Source: Nageia nagi (lineage: Eukaryota; Pinophyta). Taken from it: 64,000 bases of DNA. The stretch spans positions 7,130,001-7,194,000 of the forward strand of contig JBITNC010000001.1 of NCBI GenBank assembly GCA_050084985.1, written 5' to 3'. Position numbers and translations under genes: made by a program. The notes under the pieces are model-generated. The model did no database searches and was not told the DNA's origin. It saw nothing but the letters and a program-made list of their open reading frames with translations. Below, in pieces: positions 1 through 12,103 of this stretch (the first letter of the stretch is position 1; each line of letters begins with the position of its first letter).

Positions 1-811
1 AATCTTGCTCCCTTAGAACCTGAATCCTCTCCATGGAAGAAGTCCTCATCAAATCCTTAAAACTATTGAAACTAGAAGCTCAACCTCATAATAACATCAA
101 ATGGTATAAAGTGCTACACCAAATACATAGACTAATAGGATCCCTTAGCCTGCTAATCCTCTTAGATGTTACACCTGAGGGTTTTATTAGCGTTACGTTA
201 AGACTCTTTTCCTCTAGATAGTATCAAATATAATAATAATAATCAAGTATATCCAACTATGAGGCTCCAATTCCTTTTTATAACACATCATTGGATATGG
301 ATCTCACCTAAGAGTTATTACCTAGCTCCTCTAATCCAACATTAGACTCTTAGGGGCCTAGAATGTCCAACATGGGATCCTAGGGTTTAGGCATGCCCAA
401 TGTGAATATCTAAGAACCATAAATACCAACATGGGGTTTTGGAGTGCCACACATGCCTAACATGGGTCTAGGTGTCATGCATGAGGGTTGGGTGTCACCA
501 TGGACCAACATGTGGGTCTAGGAGTCTCCCCAAGGTTGGTGCATATGTACAAGTGCTCATGAATCCATTTATATTATAAATAGGCCTTGGAATTACCATA
601 ATCATGTATCAAGATCTCCAAGTATATTAAACACCTAATCTACACTTAGGAGAGATACATCCCACTTGGGGCTCACAGTGGTGTCCATGGACCCATTAAG
701 TCTTCTATCCCAAGTCCTAACTTAAAGGTCAATAATAATAATAAAATATAATACAAAGGGAAATATATTGGATTCCATATTTAATTATAATCATGTAATG
801 GGGACATCACA
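1..811 (-). repeat. 3' LTR of element A (truncated by window edge)
   Basis: It is homologous to 10284-11056 over its full visible length, with scattered substitutions and indels. On the minus strand it starts with TGTGATGTCCCC, directly after a purine tract. Roughly 300 bases of the LTR must lie left of the window. The part at about 330-560 contains degenerate units built on a CAACATG(T)GGG core that also recur in the interior. Confidence 0.8.
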
Positions 812-828
812 AAGCCTCCCCTCTCAAA
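812..828 (-). other. Polypurine tract of element A
   Basis: On the minus strand this reads TTTGAGAGGGGAGGCTT and abuts the LTR start TGTGATG. It is the normal place and composition for the plus-strand primer of an LTR retrotransposon. Confidence 0.75.
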
Positions 829-999
829 TTATTTATCCTCAAGCAATGGTAGAAAGCTGCAACATCTTATCTTCCAAGAATACTTTAATCTTATAAACTG
901 CAATCTGCTAAAGTGGAATAAAACTTTAATATATCCTCATAATGATGAAGGCCTTGCACAAACTATTGAATCTACATCCTCATGCATCAATAATGCTAC

Positions 1000-1800
1000 A
1001 ACTATCACTCTTCATTAGATGCTTCATGGTTGTCCTCAAGAAACATGGGAGTGTATGAAAGTCTCCATGAGGAAGTACCTACAAAAACCTTAGGTAAATC
1101 ATAAGTGATTATAAACCAATGGATCCTTTGCTCTATGTATGATTCCAAGTCCTCTCCAAGCCCTCTTTGGATTCCCAAACATTCCCAACTACTATTATGA
1201 AGCCAAAAACTTTCCCATACTCCAACATGGTATGCTAAGCTACTAGTTGGCCCAACATCAAGTACACAGACCTTCCTAGGTCCAACATGGGGATTCAACA
1301 CTCCCTCAACCCATTTGTGTGATATCCAAGTCCTTCCAACCTAAATGTGGGATTTTTAAGCCCCTCCATTCTTATCATCATGCCCAAATACCCCTCAATC
1401 ATCTATGTGAGGTGTAGTAGATCTCCTAAATCCATTGTAGGGAACCAATGATCCTTCAGGTACAACATCCATCTCTTGACCCTCTCAATGCTCCATGTGA
1501 GGGTTAGAAACTCCCTTGATTCCAACATCTAATGTCCAATCTCCCTAATGCCTAACATGAGTTAAAAATCTACCTTAATACTCAACATGATGGTTAGAAG
1601 CTCTCTCAAGTTCCACATAGTGTGGACATCCTCCTCCAAGCTCCATGTAAGGTATCTAGCCTCCATAAGGCCCAATGTGAGATGTAGGAGGCCCTCCAAG
1701 ATCCCTAGGATGCAATGTGGGGTATAAGATCTTTTTAATGCTCCTTTTCTCCTTCCAAAATCCTTCCATGTTCAACATGGCCCTATTTTCTTCTTCTTCC
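1000..1800. repeat. Degenerate CCAACATG-type repeat region in element A
   Basis: The stretch is built from loosely repeated units of roughly 40-60 bases containing CAACATG or CCAATGTG followed by GGG(T)TAGAAG and CTCCC(T)CAAG. The same motif family occurs in both LTRs of A (about 330-560 and 10620-10830). No reading frame stays open. It occupies the place where RT and integrase would be expected. Confidence 0.5.
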
Positions 1801-1849
1801 TTCTCTTAGAACAACTCAGTCATATCCAACCATTTGTTATCCATCTATG

Positions 1850-2232
1850 GGAAATCATAATGAATCCCCTATAATGTATGGATCTTCCCATATATCTCAA
1901 AACTCATAGTGATTTTCTTATAGTTGGTGTGGATTTCACCCAACTTGAATAGCCATTGCACTCCCAAAATGATATATGGATACCCCTTCAAGGGATAAAC
2001 ATAGAATTTATTCCTCACTATGTAGCACTATAGCCTTACTCCAAACCTCTCAACTATGGGTTCCATAAGAGTGAGTCTCCCATTGGCATTAGAAACTTTG
2101 AATCCTTCAAACCCTTTGGTTTTTAGATTCTTCTCTAAAAATCCCTAATCAATTAAGTTGTGGGATGCTTCTGGATCAATCTATACAATCACATCCTACC
2201 CATTAGCTTACCCCACCACCTTTAATGTGAGG
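1850..2232 (-). pseudogene. Element A retropepsin (aspartic protease) remnant
   Basis: The minus strand reads DPEASHNLID near 2155-2187, a decayed version of the retropepsin active site (normally D-S/T-G-A/S), then a stop, then GFKVSNANGRLTLMEP and, further on, YIILGVQWL, which matches the conserved I-L-G-x-x-W-L end of plant Ty3/gypsy proteases. The Gly of the active site is Glu here and several stops interrupt the frame. It would have cleaved the Gag polyprotein. Nothing resembling RT follows before the LTR. Confidence 0.6.
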
Positions 2233-2309
2233 TACTTCTTCATCCCATTTAGTGAAGTGATCATACTCCCTAAAGTGTCTTCTACTCTAGGTGTCTCCTA
2301 ATCTAAATG

Positions 2310-2713
2310 TGTTATGATGCTACAAATATGAAAAAGGGAAATATTGCAAAAGTGAAATGAATATTGATTTAAAATAAGAAAATGACAACTATCTATTGGA
2401 AATAATAGAGCATGCACTAGTAAATAAAATATAAAATAGCATCAATAAGCAAATAAGGATAGGATTTTATTAAATAGTAACAAAATCATAGGCCACTTCA
2501 AGGGGGATACCTCTTTACAACTCCAAAGGTGAAAAATAATGTTCAAGATCCTTTCTTCACACACTTTTTATCTATTTATATTAAACTAACCCTAACCTTA
2601 ATAGTAATGCAAAAGTGAGACCCACCCTTATAATCATAATATTACAATATATGCCAAAAAATTTATAAAATACTAATACTAACACTAAAATTTTAGGATG
2701 TGGAATCCTAACA
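2310..2713 (-). repeat. 3' LTR of element B
   Basis: It aligns end to end with 7900-8303. On the minus strand it starts TGTTAGGATTCC and ends GCATCATAACA, a TG...CA pair. It is followed inward by the purine tract CCAAGAGGGGTGGCA (2714-2728). Confidence 0.9.
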
Positions 2714-2737
2714 TGCCACCCCTCTTGGGATAAAGGT

Positions 2738-4200
2738 TTTTCCTCAAAGCTTGAAGTGTGGAAACTGTTGTTGTAGTTGATGAAGGATTTCCCATGTTGC
2801 ATCTTTTAGTGCCATGCCTTGCCACTACACAAGGACTTTTGTGATGGAGTGATTATGATGCTGTCATGAGTGTTGATCTAGAACTACCTCAAGTATAACT
2901 ACCATTGATCCATCCTCTACCAACTCAAGTAATTGTGTTTAAACCTAAACCTCTAATCCAACCACTTTCTTGAGGTAAGAGACATGAAACACTAGGTGAA
3001 TCTTAGAATAAGCAGGAAGCTCTAATTTGTATGTAGCTAGGCCAATGTGCTGTAACACCTTGTAAGGACCATAAAACTTTAAGGCTAATTTTTTAAGGCC
3101 TTCTATTTTTAAGGATTTCTAGCGATAAGGTTGCAGCCTCAGAAAGACCATGTCATCTACCTAGAACTCTCTTTCCACATGTTTCTAATTAACCTATTAT
3201 TTCATATGATGTTGGCCTATCTAAAGGTTATTCTTGAGTAAACAAAGAATATTATATTGAGTAACTAAATTTGAGTCAACTACCTAAACTTTACTGGTAC
3301 CTACAACATATGAGGTGACTGTTGGTGGAGCCTGACCATACACTACTTTATAAGGGGTCATCTTGCTGGTAGAATGATAAGATGTATTATACCACCACTT
3401 AGCCAAGGGAAGCCATCATACCCAATTCATAGGTTGTGCTGAATAAAAATAACATAAATACATTTCCAAGTATTTGTTGATAATTTCAGTTTGACCATGA
3501 ATTTGTAGGTGATATGCTAAACTCATGTTTAGTTGGGTACCTTGCAATTTAAAAAGATCTTGCCAAAAATGACTTTTAAAAGTGGTATCATGATCACTGA
3601 TAATCATCTTTGGCATACCATGTAGTTTGAAAATTGTATCCAAGAATAATTGTACCACTTTCACTACTTTGTAGGGATGAGCCAATGAACCAAAATGAGC
3701 ATATTTGGATAACTGATCAACCACCACTAGAAGAACTGATTTACCATGAGATTTAGAAAATCCTTTAATGAAATCCATTGAGATATTAGTCTATGTATGG
3801 GTAGGTATGGGAAGAGGTTGAAGGAGTTCTAGAGTACCCACTGTCTCACCCTTTTATCATTGACACACATCACAAGCTACCACAAATTGCTTGATATCCA
3901 ATTTCATACCTATCAATAGAATGATCATGCCACTCACTTATAAATTTTCAAAAATCCTTCATTTCTTGATGTAGGAGTGAAATACAATTTGGCAAGTATT
4001 TTTTATTTATATTTTGAAGGATATGGTAACAAAATTTGACCTTTGAATCTCAAAATACCAACATGCCATGTATGGTGTGGTTTACTTGTGGGGTCTTGAG
4101 TGATCTATTTTAGCAATTCTTGGGTGGAACTATCCTCTACCCACTCTTGTTTAACTTTATCCAACTATTGAGGAATAGGAGATGAAAGAGCTTATAGTGC
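2738..4200 (-). pseudogene. Element B integrase and chromodomain remnant
   Basis: The open part 3416-3778 carries an integrase core: VVVDQLSKYAHF with the first catalytic Asp, IISDHDTTF with the second, and GQTEIINKYLE with the catalytic Glu. Downstream, near 2738-2900, the minus strand reads a chromodomain ending in WQGMALKDATWEILHQLQ, which may direct insertion to particular chromatin. Stops separate the parts, and the zinc-binding N-terminus upstream of 3778 is decayed. The chromodomain places B among chromoviruses. Confidence 0.8.
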
Positions 4201-4295
4201 TACTTGATATTCAAATTTTTTGGACAAATCATCGGAAACCACATTCTCCTTACGTTTACGGTATACTATATCATAATTATACCCTAGTATTTTGG

Positions 4296-5545
4296 TCACC
4301 CATTTTGTTGCTCAAGTGTATAAATGCATTGCTCAATGAAAAATTCCAAATTATGATGATCTATGAGGATGATGAAATGGAAACCAATGAGATATGGTCT
4401 CCAACATTGAACTGCATGAATGACGGTAAGCATTTCTTTTTCATAAGTGGATTTACCCAAATTTTTTCCATAGAGTGCTCTACTAGTGAATGCCAAGGGA
4501 TGCCCCTCCTACATTAATATTTCCCCAATTCCTACTCCACAAGCATCACTTTCTATCAAAAAGGTTTTAGAAAAATCTAGCATTGCTAATACCAAGGTGG
4601 TACACATCGCCTCCTTGAGCTTAAACAAAACTACCTCAGCTTGAGGGGACCATTGGAATGCATTCTTTTTCAACATGGTTATAGGTGCTGCAATCTTTCC
4701 ATAATCCTTCACAAGTTTGCTATAATAGCCTATCAACCCCAAAAATCCTTGAAGACTTTTCAAAGATCTAAGAATAGACTAGTTTTTCATGTTAGTAATC
4801 TTTTAGGATCCATCTTAACTCCCTGTTTTGATATAACATGGCCTAAGTAATCAATTTCCTTCTTATCAAATGAACATTTTAAATTTTTTGCATATTGCTA
4901 GTGTTTCTTCAAAATTTGTAAGGCTTGGTCAACATGTGTCACATGTTCTTGCCATGTCTTATTGTAGATCAAGATATCATCAAAGAAAACTAAAATGAAC
5001 TTCTTAAGGAATGGATGAAGCACCTAATTCATTAAACTTTGAAACAAGGATGGAGCATTTGTGAGGCCAAAAGGCATGACCAAGAACTCATAATGACCAT
5101 CATGGGTGTGAAATGCAATTTTTGGTATATCCTCCTTAAGATGAATTTGGTGATACCTAGATCATAGGTCTAACTTGGAAAAATATCTTGCCCCATGCAA
5201 TTCATCCAATAATTCATCAATTATTGGGATGAGAAATTTTTCCTTGATGGTAATTTTATTGAGGGCCCTAAAATCCACACACATATGCCATGACCATCTT
5301 TCTTACAAACTAGTATAATTGGAGAGAATATGGGCTTACACTAGGTTAGATTACTCCTACATCCAACAATTCCTTAACCAATTTTTCAATTTCATTTTTT
5401 TGTAAAAAAAGATACCGATAAGTATGAATGTTTAGTGGGTGACTTCCCAACACCAACTGGATAGCATGATCATGTGATTGTTGGGGTGGTAAGCCCCTTG
5501 GTTCCTCAAAGGTACTTGAATTATTACTTAAGATGGGTTGCAAAT
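4296..5545 (-). pseudogene. Element B reverse transcriptase and RNase H remnant
   Basis: The piece 5346-5543 is the RT entry region (QKNEIEKLVKELLDVGVI). Near 4953-4997 the frame reads VFFDDILIYNKT, keeping the catalytic Asp-Asp. 4509-4763 holds the RT/RNase H connection (FLGLIGYYSKLVKDYGKI and the IESDA start of RNase H). 4296-4496 holds the RNase H tail with STYEKEMLTVIHAV. At least three interruptions make it non-functional. Confidence 0.85.
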
Positions 5546-5647
5546 CTTTAAGCTTTATGATTTTAGGTTTGATGATTGATAAAGAGTATAACTATGCTAG
5601 CATCCCTTTTCTAGTTTTTCATAGGATCTTTTCCATGTGATGTGAGC

Positions 5648-6100
5648 TCATAATTTGTATAGATCCACCCTATAATTGCATGAGAGTATGCTCTTGAAAG
5701 TCATCCATAGCTCTACAAAATTCCACTGGATGGTGCCCAAATTCCTTAGCCATTGTACCCCCAAAACTATATCACATCTCCCAAGTGGTAAAGCATACAT
5801 GTTGCTTTTCAAAGGATAGTGTTCCATGCTTAGTTTGACATTGTGACATGTGCCTTTACATGCCATTTTTCCTCCATTACCAACCATAACCTCAAAAGTA
5901 TTTATAGGTTGGATGTAATAGTCAACAACCTTAGCCACTCATGGATCAATGAAATTATGAGTACTTCCCAAATCCAAAAATATTATGAGAGGGTGCTTTT
6001 TAAAAAAACCTTTGACCTTCATATTTTGAGGGGTGGTAATTCTTACCAATGCATTGTAAGAGATAATCGAGGCCTCCTCATCTAGAATTTCCTCTATAGC
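5648..6100 (-). pseudogene. Element B retropepsin remnant
   Basis: FLDLGSTHNFID near 5942-5978 is the active-site region with the Ser/Thr after the catalytic Asp changed to Leu. After a stop, 5648-5938 continues with VMVGNGGKMACKG and CDIVLGVQWLRNLG, the conserved protease C-terminal region. It would mature Gag-Pol of element B. Confidence 0.8.
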
Positions 6101-7107
6101 CTCTTCAAGTGCACTCTCATATTCCTCCTCACTAGGAGCATCAACATCAAGCAAATATAACTTTTTTTGTGTACAACAATGACCATGAACAAATTTCTCA
6201 TCATAATTATAGCACAAGCCCTTCTTCTGATGCTCTTCCATTTCATCCCACGTCAACTTCTTAGTTGGCATTGTGCAATTCGATGGTGGGGCACTTGTGT
6301 TATTAAAGGAATGGGAAATATTATGTGTTTTTATGAATGGAGATCTTGCATTTTATTAATGAGAATTGGATTTATATTTAATGTAATAGCATCCATCATA
6401 GTTTTGGGATTAAACATTTTGACCTCTAGTTTAATTTCTTCATTTAATCCATTGATAAAACAACTTGTGAAAAATGCATCGTCCAACCCCTCTATTTGAT
6501 TTGCTAATTTCTCAAACTAATTTTGGTATTCTTTGACTATTGTATTTTGATGTAACTTGGTTAATGCCCTTGTGAAGTCTTCATAGTCATTAGGACTAAA
6601 ATGGATCAATAATTGTTGATTGAATTCACCCTATGAAGAAGTAGGATGCATTTTGGAGTACCACTAGTGCCATTGAAGAGCCTCATGGTCCAAATGAAAA
6701 GATGCCATGTGCACCTTCAAATCCTTTGGGATTTGGTTCAATGTAAAATACTATCCATATTTATAAATCCAACCAATGGGATTATCTCCATCAAATCAAG
6801 GAAAATCTAATTTTGGTTGTATGAGGAAGAATGAAACCATCTTGTTGGCTTTGAAAGTTATGATGATACCCTTATGGATTTTTTGACTACCCTGATTGTT
6901 GTGAACTAAATGCATTATTGGTATGACTTAAACTTAGTTGAACACTATCACATTTACTATCAAGGGTTTGTATTTGTGTCTATATTTATCAAATTTCTAC
7001 TTTAAATGTACTGGTAAGTGTGTTTTCCATTTGTTGGATCATAGTTTGAAATGTCATCATGGTAGGATTAGCTTGTGCTACTATTTGGGATCTTATTTTA
7101 GGTGCCA
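6101..7107 (-). pseudogene. Element B Gag remnant with decayed zinc knuckle
   Basis: The frame begins at a minus-strand ATG at 7107 (MAPKIRSQIVAQANP) and runs with stops into a zinc-knuckle region reading GLCYNYDEKFVHGHCC (about 6160-6215), where one Cys of the CCHC set is Tyr. An acidic stretch (PSEEEYESALEEAIEE) links it to the protease. The start aligns with that of element C at 12104, which supports the ATG choice. Confidence 0.7.
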
Positions 7108-7899
7108 TTTCTGAAAATTGCTATTTTTAAAGCTGATATTTCTAGAAACTACTTTTTTTAGAAATTGCTATTTTTAGAAAGTGCCTAAAAAAGTGTATGA
7201 GTGTAATATATCAAAATAATAAGCTCAAAAAGATGATCACAATGTGCTAAGTCTCCTAATGATGATTTTTGGACCCTCAAACTTTTTTTTTTGCATCTGT
7301 GGGTCTATCTGCTTTTGTTAAAAACTACTAAAATGGTACAGATTTTTAGTTATTTATCTCTAAAGTTTTTGCTACCTCTGAACTGCTATTTTTGGTAGCT
7401 CTAAAAAATTGCATCTCATACATTTTGCTTCTCAAATCAAGGTTTTTATGTGAAGGAATGATTCTAGGGTAAGGATTATCTGCTCTATAGGCTTGTCTAA
7501 ACACCCCTGCTATCCAACTTTCATAAGAAAAGAGGCTACAAAGATGGCTTCTATGATAAGTAACTTTCCAATGGCACTTGTTGGTGCACTACAGTTTATA
7601 GATGATTGACACAACTTCCTACCAAGTTTTCATTTATAGCCTGGATAGTCTCCAATATACTTTTTAGTACGTGGAGTCCAATTTTGTGTAGGGTTCTACC
7701 TGAGGCTTAGGTATTGGTGCAAAGTTTTTTGCACCTCACTTCACACATAGCTTTAATGGTAAGTGTTCTTAGCCAAAAATGATAGATCCTCTTGGATATT
7801 TTAAAACCCTCAGTATATGGTTTCTAGCCTAAACCTCTAAGAAAAATTTTATTTATTTACCTATAGTAGAATGGCCTTAGAAAGAGCTTTAATACTAGA
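7108..7899 (-). other. Element B 5' leader with primer binding site
   Basis: This is non-coding sequence between LTR and Gag. The minus strand at 7886-7897 reads TAGTATTAAAGC, a decayed version of the tRNA-Met-type site seen intact in element D. Part of the leader (near 7110-7285) is shared with element C upstream of its Gag. Confidence 0.6.
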
Positions 7900-8303
7900 T
7901 TTTATGATGCTACAAATATGAAAAAAAGAAATATTGCAAAAATGAAATAAATATTGATTTGAAATAGGAAAATGACAACTATCTATTGGAAATAATAGAG
8001 CATGCACTAGTATATAGAACACAAAATAGCATCAATAAGCAGATAAGGATAGGATTTTATTGAATAGTAACAAAATCATAGGCTGCTTCGAGGGGGATAC
8101 CTTCTTACAACTCCAAAGGCAAAAAATAATTTTCAAGATCCTTTTTCCACACACTTCCTATCTATTTATATTAAACTAACCCTAACCCTAATAGTAATGC
8201 AAAATCGAGCCTCGTCCTTACAATCATAATATTATAATATATGTCAATAATTAAATAAAATACTAATACTAACACTAAAATGTTAATATGTGGGATTCTA
8301 ATA
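7900..8303 (-). repeat. 5' LTR of element B
   Basis: It pairs with 2310-2713 (same length, mostly transition differences). A minus-strand TATAAATA at 8163-8170 is the likely core promoter box of the element. The terminal TG has become TA. Confidence 0.88.
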
Positions 8304-9932
8304 AAGTTTCCATTCCAAGATCTAGGTTTGAATCATCTATCTCCTCATCAAAAAATACCTCTATGTAGTGTACCTATCTCTTTCCTTAGAAATGGTTCCT
8401 TGGCTCCCAAGTCTTCTTATAATACAAGCACTTGCCTTCCTCCCTCATCTTTCTTTGAGTGGTTGCATCCAACAAGTTCATCCAAATTGGGGGAAGGTTT
8501 TAACCTTGCTAGGCCCCTCCTTATTAGTAAAATTCTTTCATGTGGTTGGTTCCTTGTATGTATACCCTCCCTTGAGGGATTTCATGGTCATCTCCAGATC
8601 ATCTATGGCCCAAATGGTATTGTCAAGGTTCCTAGGTGTGTAAACCTTGATCATTCCTGCAATGGCTCTATAAGTCCCTCTATGAAGAGGAATCTCAACT
8701 TCTCCATAGGAATATGGTGAATCATGACTTTAGTTTTCTAAAAATTTGACACATACTCATCCACTTCTCCTTGCTATCTTAGTGCTATTAAATCTTGGAA
8801 TTAATCATTATCCTTCTTTCAATCGAATCTATTTACTAACCATCTAGCAAACTCATCAAAGGAGGTAATGAGTAATTAATCTTGGTTAATTACTCAATAT
8901 TGCCACCATTCAAGGGCATCATACTCAAAGTGTAATAATTCAAAATAAATTACATCTTCCTTCACCCTATTTGGGCTTAAGGTGAAGTAGGTTTGCATTT
9001 GATGTAGCCATGACCTAATAGTCATCCTCTTCCTATCATAAATTTGTACTTGCATTTTACTTATATTCTACTATAGATCCCTCTTATTCTCCCCATGAGC
9101 TACTTGGAGTGTATGTACCATGTGAAGTACTCCATTTTAATCTAAGGATATCAAGGTATCCATTGAAGTTGTTGTCTCTCTTCAATCCTAGATCCAACTA
9201 GGAATACTCCTTGAAAATCTAATTTAGCTCTAGTAGGATAGGAACCTTATTCTTCACCTCTTTTATTGACTTATTGGAAAATATGGGTTTGGATTGCTTG
9301 ATAATAATGGGATTCTCTCCCATATTATAAATATCCTCCTCTAGGTACCTCCCTAGGAGAGGGTTAGTACCCTATAGTCCTTGGTGTGAGTGGGATCTCA
9401 AGAATGTAGGTTCTATATGACCCATATATCTATGGTGGGTAGATTCTCTATCTTTCAAACTATGATATCTCCTTATACTCACCTCCCACTTTGCTTTATC
9501 TTCTTCATGTAGATCTTCTCCTTCATATGGGATAGGAAAAGGGGGATTGATGTGCTTTGATGGCTCCTCTTAAACTCCCATATGTATATGTAATTTCCTC
9601 TACATGATGTTGATGGATCTCATCATACTATGAATAGTTGAAATAAGCTCATTGAACTTTTGCTCAGGAATGGATTCCTGAGATGAAGTAGGGCTTCTCC
9701 TCCTGGATGATGCATATCTCCCTCCTAGTGCATCATTTCTCCTCTCTAAAATCACCCTCATTTGGCATCTCATTCATCCATGGCCAATTAATCTTCCTCT
9801 TGGGTGGCCCTAGAAGGTGTCTTATCAATCTACATTTTTTGCTCTTCCTTGAGAATGTATTTCCCTTATGATGCTTGACCTAGTGTAGTAGTTGTGAATA
9901 GCATATTTCATTCACAAGTTGGCTAGATTCAA
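8304..9932 (-). pseudogene. Element A Gag remnant
   Basis: Between about 8740 and 9060 the minus strand reads RSWLHQMQTYFTLSPNRVKE and, further on, YDALEWWQY, the hallmark core of the plant retrotransposon Gag domain (PF03732-like), followed by FARWLVNRF and a decayed tail. Stops occur throughout. It runs from just inside the primer site to the point where element B interrupts it. The open plus-strand frame at 8280-8720 is its antisense shadow. Confidence 0.65.
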
Positions 9933-9944
9933 GCTCTGATACCA
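9933..9944 (-). other. Primer binding site of element A (tRNA-Met type)
   Basis: The minus strand reads TGGTATCAGAGC, the complement of the 3' end of plant initiator tRNA-Met and the most common plant retrotransposon primer site. It lies one base inside the LTR end. Confidence 0.85.
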
Positions 9945-9945
9945 C

Positions 9946-11056
9946 TATAAAGATACAATTATAAACTCAAGTGCAAATTAGCAAATTCAACCAAACAAAC
10001 ACCCATGTCTGACTCATACATGTAAATTACACATTTACACAACATAATAATGCCAATGTCTAGCTCATACATGCATCACTAGATAATTACACCATAATGT
10101 TGCAATAGTAAATCATACATAAGATAAATATGAAAATATAATGTCCAATAGTTGTATAAATGATATAGAATGATAAATGATATAATACCAAGCCCCTATG
10201 GTTGGACGTTAGCCTCTATGGAGACAACTAGGGCATAACTAATGTCTCTCACTACTGGAATACAAATGGTGAATGGGATAGTATTGCTCCCTCAAAACCT
10301 AAATCCTCTCCATCAAAGGAGCCCTCCTCAAATCCTCAAAACCATTGAAGGTAGAAGCTCAACATCAAAATACCATTAGGTAGGCTAGGGTGTTTTACCC
10401 AAGTTGTATATTAACAGGATCCCTCATTCTACTAATCCTCCTAGATGTTGCACTTAGGGTTTTTCTTAGAGTTATGCTAAGACTTTTTTCCTTTGGATGG
10501 TATCAAAGATAATAATAATAATCAAGTATATCCAACTATGATGCTTCAATGCCTTCGTATAACACATCAATGGATCTATATCTCATTTAGGAGTCATTAC
10601 CTAACTCCTCTAATCCAACTTTAGCCTCCTTAGGGTCCAAAATGTCCAATGTGGATGCCTAGGGTTCAGGCATACCCAACATGAGTATCCAGGAGCTCTA
10701 AATGCCAACATGGGGTTATAGAATTCCATGCATGCCTAACATAGGTCTAGGTATCATTCTTGGGGGATGGGTGTCATCATGGATTAATGTGGGGGTCTAG
10801 AAGTCTCTCAAAGGTTGGTGCATGTGTACAAGTGTCCATTCATCCACTTAAGTGCTAAATAAGCCTTGGGATTTCTAGAATCATGTATCAGGATCTCCAA
10901 GTATATTAAACATCAATCTAAACTTGGAAGGGAGACAACCCACTTGGGGCTCATAGTGGGTTCCATTGACCCATTTAGTCTTCTATCCCAAGTCCTAACT
11001 TAAAGCTTAATAATAATAATAATATACAATTATAATCATGCAAGGGGAATGTCACA
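9946..11056 (-). repeat. 5' LTR of element A
   Basis: This is the full-length copy, about 1.1 kb, homologous to 1-811 in its upstream part. The minus-strand start is TGTGACATTCCCC, and the end adjoins the primer site. Confidence 0.8.
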
Positions 11057-11850
11057 AGGAATGAATAATAAACCTTCTTCAATTCTACTTTTTAAATGTC
11101 ATTCCATATATTATGCAAGTGACTTACACCAAAATATTCATGTCAATCTAGGAATGATTAGCATATGGAAAATAATATTTTTAGCAATATTATTCCTTTT
11201 CATTCTTAAATAGTATCTATTTGCACCACACTTTGGATATGAATGATACTCTAACCCTACCTCCTTCAAAATTTCATATGCCTTCTTGTACCTTATCACT
11301 TGGAAGCACCTTTTCTATTAGTAACCTATAATACCACACAAAGTAATAAAATTATTATTTCAAATATTAAATAATGAAAAAAATATAATATATAAATTGA
11401 TATAAATTAAAATATTAGAAAATAAAAAATTTCCTTCAAAAGAGTATTGAAACTTGTATCTAACCATCCATAATTGGATTTTATATTCATATAAAGTAGG
11501 ATCATCGATAAGTTGCATAAATATTATCCTTTGTATAAAGGGGTTTTGGAAGCACTATACATGTTGTCATTTTCAAAATCATCATCTCTTACATAATTGT
11601 ATGTATAATAAGTATTATCCATGTCTACATCATCATTTTCATTTGAATAGATTGAATCAAGTAAAACATTCAATGCACTTTATTCATGATGAGCATTATT
11701 CTCTCTTTCATCATTTTCACTATGTTGTTGGATTTGGGTTTGTCAAGAATATACATATGCATCATCACTTAATACTTTGTGTATTAAATGCCTTTTTATC
11801 ATACCTATATTTTTTTGATGCAAAATTATCATATAATAAATCTCCTTTGA
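11057..11850 (-). pseudogene. CACTA (En/Spm) TNP2-like transposase remnant
   Basis: The minus strand reads AYEILKEVGLEYHSYPKCGA and then, after a basic stretch, AKNIIFHMLIIPRLT with a degenerate continuation. Spacing and motifs (KxAYEILKExGLEY, Cys motif, IPRL) match the N-terminal part of plant CACTA transposases. Further upstream (about 11560-11640) an acidic region ends in MYSASKTPLYKG, like the xxPLYxG segment of the same family. It is cut by element A at 11056 and by C near 11900. Identification rests on motifs read by eye. Confidence 0.5.
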
Positions 11851-12103
11851 GTGGTCATGTCTATTTTTTGCATTTTGATGTGCCTATCTATTTGTTGCAT
11901 TTTGATGTTACTACTTGTAATAATGTTTTTATAAAAAAAGAGCCCAAAAATTCAAAAATCATCATTTTGATAGCTATCATATTGCATTCATCTTTTCAAA
12001 TGGATCGTTTTGATATACAACACATATACACTTTTTTAGTTTCCAAATATAGCAATTCTAAAAATAGTAAGTCATGGCCTAGCATATTTTGATAATTTTT
12101 TAG

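Larger units (their letters stand above)
2310..8303 (-). mobile_element. Element B: chromovirus (Ty3/gypsy with chromodomain), nested in A
   Basis: Two copies of a 404-base LTR (2310-2713 and 7900-8303) flank a minus-strand interior with gag, zinc knuckle, protease, RT, RNase H, integrase and chromodomain in the gypsy order. The primer site and polypurine tract are in the expected places. Every domain is broken by stops and frameshifts. Flanks AAATG and AAGTT do not form a clean target duplication. The closest relative in the window is element C, which shares LTR, PPT and protein sequence. Confidence 0.9.
1..11056 (-). mobile_element. Element A: Ty3/gypsy-like LTR retrotransposon with gag and protease only (outer element)
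   Basis: Positions 5-811 and about 10284-11056 are copies of one sequence, and a tRNA-Met-type primer site sits just inside the right copy on the minus strand. This makes a minus-strand LTR element whose 5' LTR is 9946-11056 and whose 3' LTR runs off the left edge. Removing inserted element B (2310-8303) leaves about 3.1 kb of interior: a gag remnant (8304-9932), a retropepsin remnant (about 1850-2232) and a repeat-rich tail. No reverse transcriptase, RNase H or integrase is visible, although PPT and PBS are both present. It resembles non-autonomous TR-GAG type elements. Deletion from an ordinary element is the alternative. Confidence 0.75.

Noticed and set aside
8280-8720. Open plus-strand frame of 146 codons
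   Set aside because: It starts in the 5' LTR of B and is otherwise antisense to the Gag remnant of A; no domain of its own.
11454-12092. Open plus-strand frame of 212 codons
   Set aside because: It is antisense to the CACTA-like remnant, His/Tyr-rich without a domain, and runs into the leader of element C.
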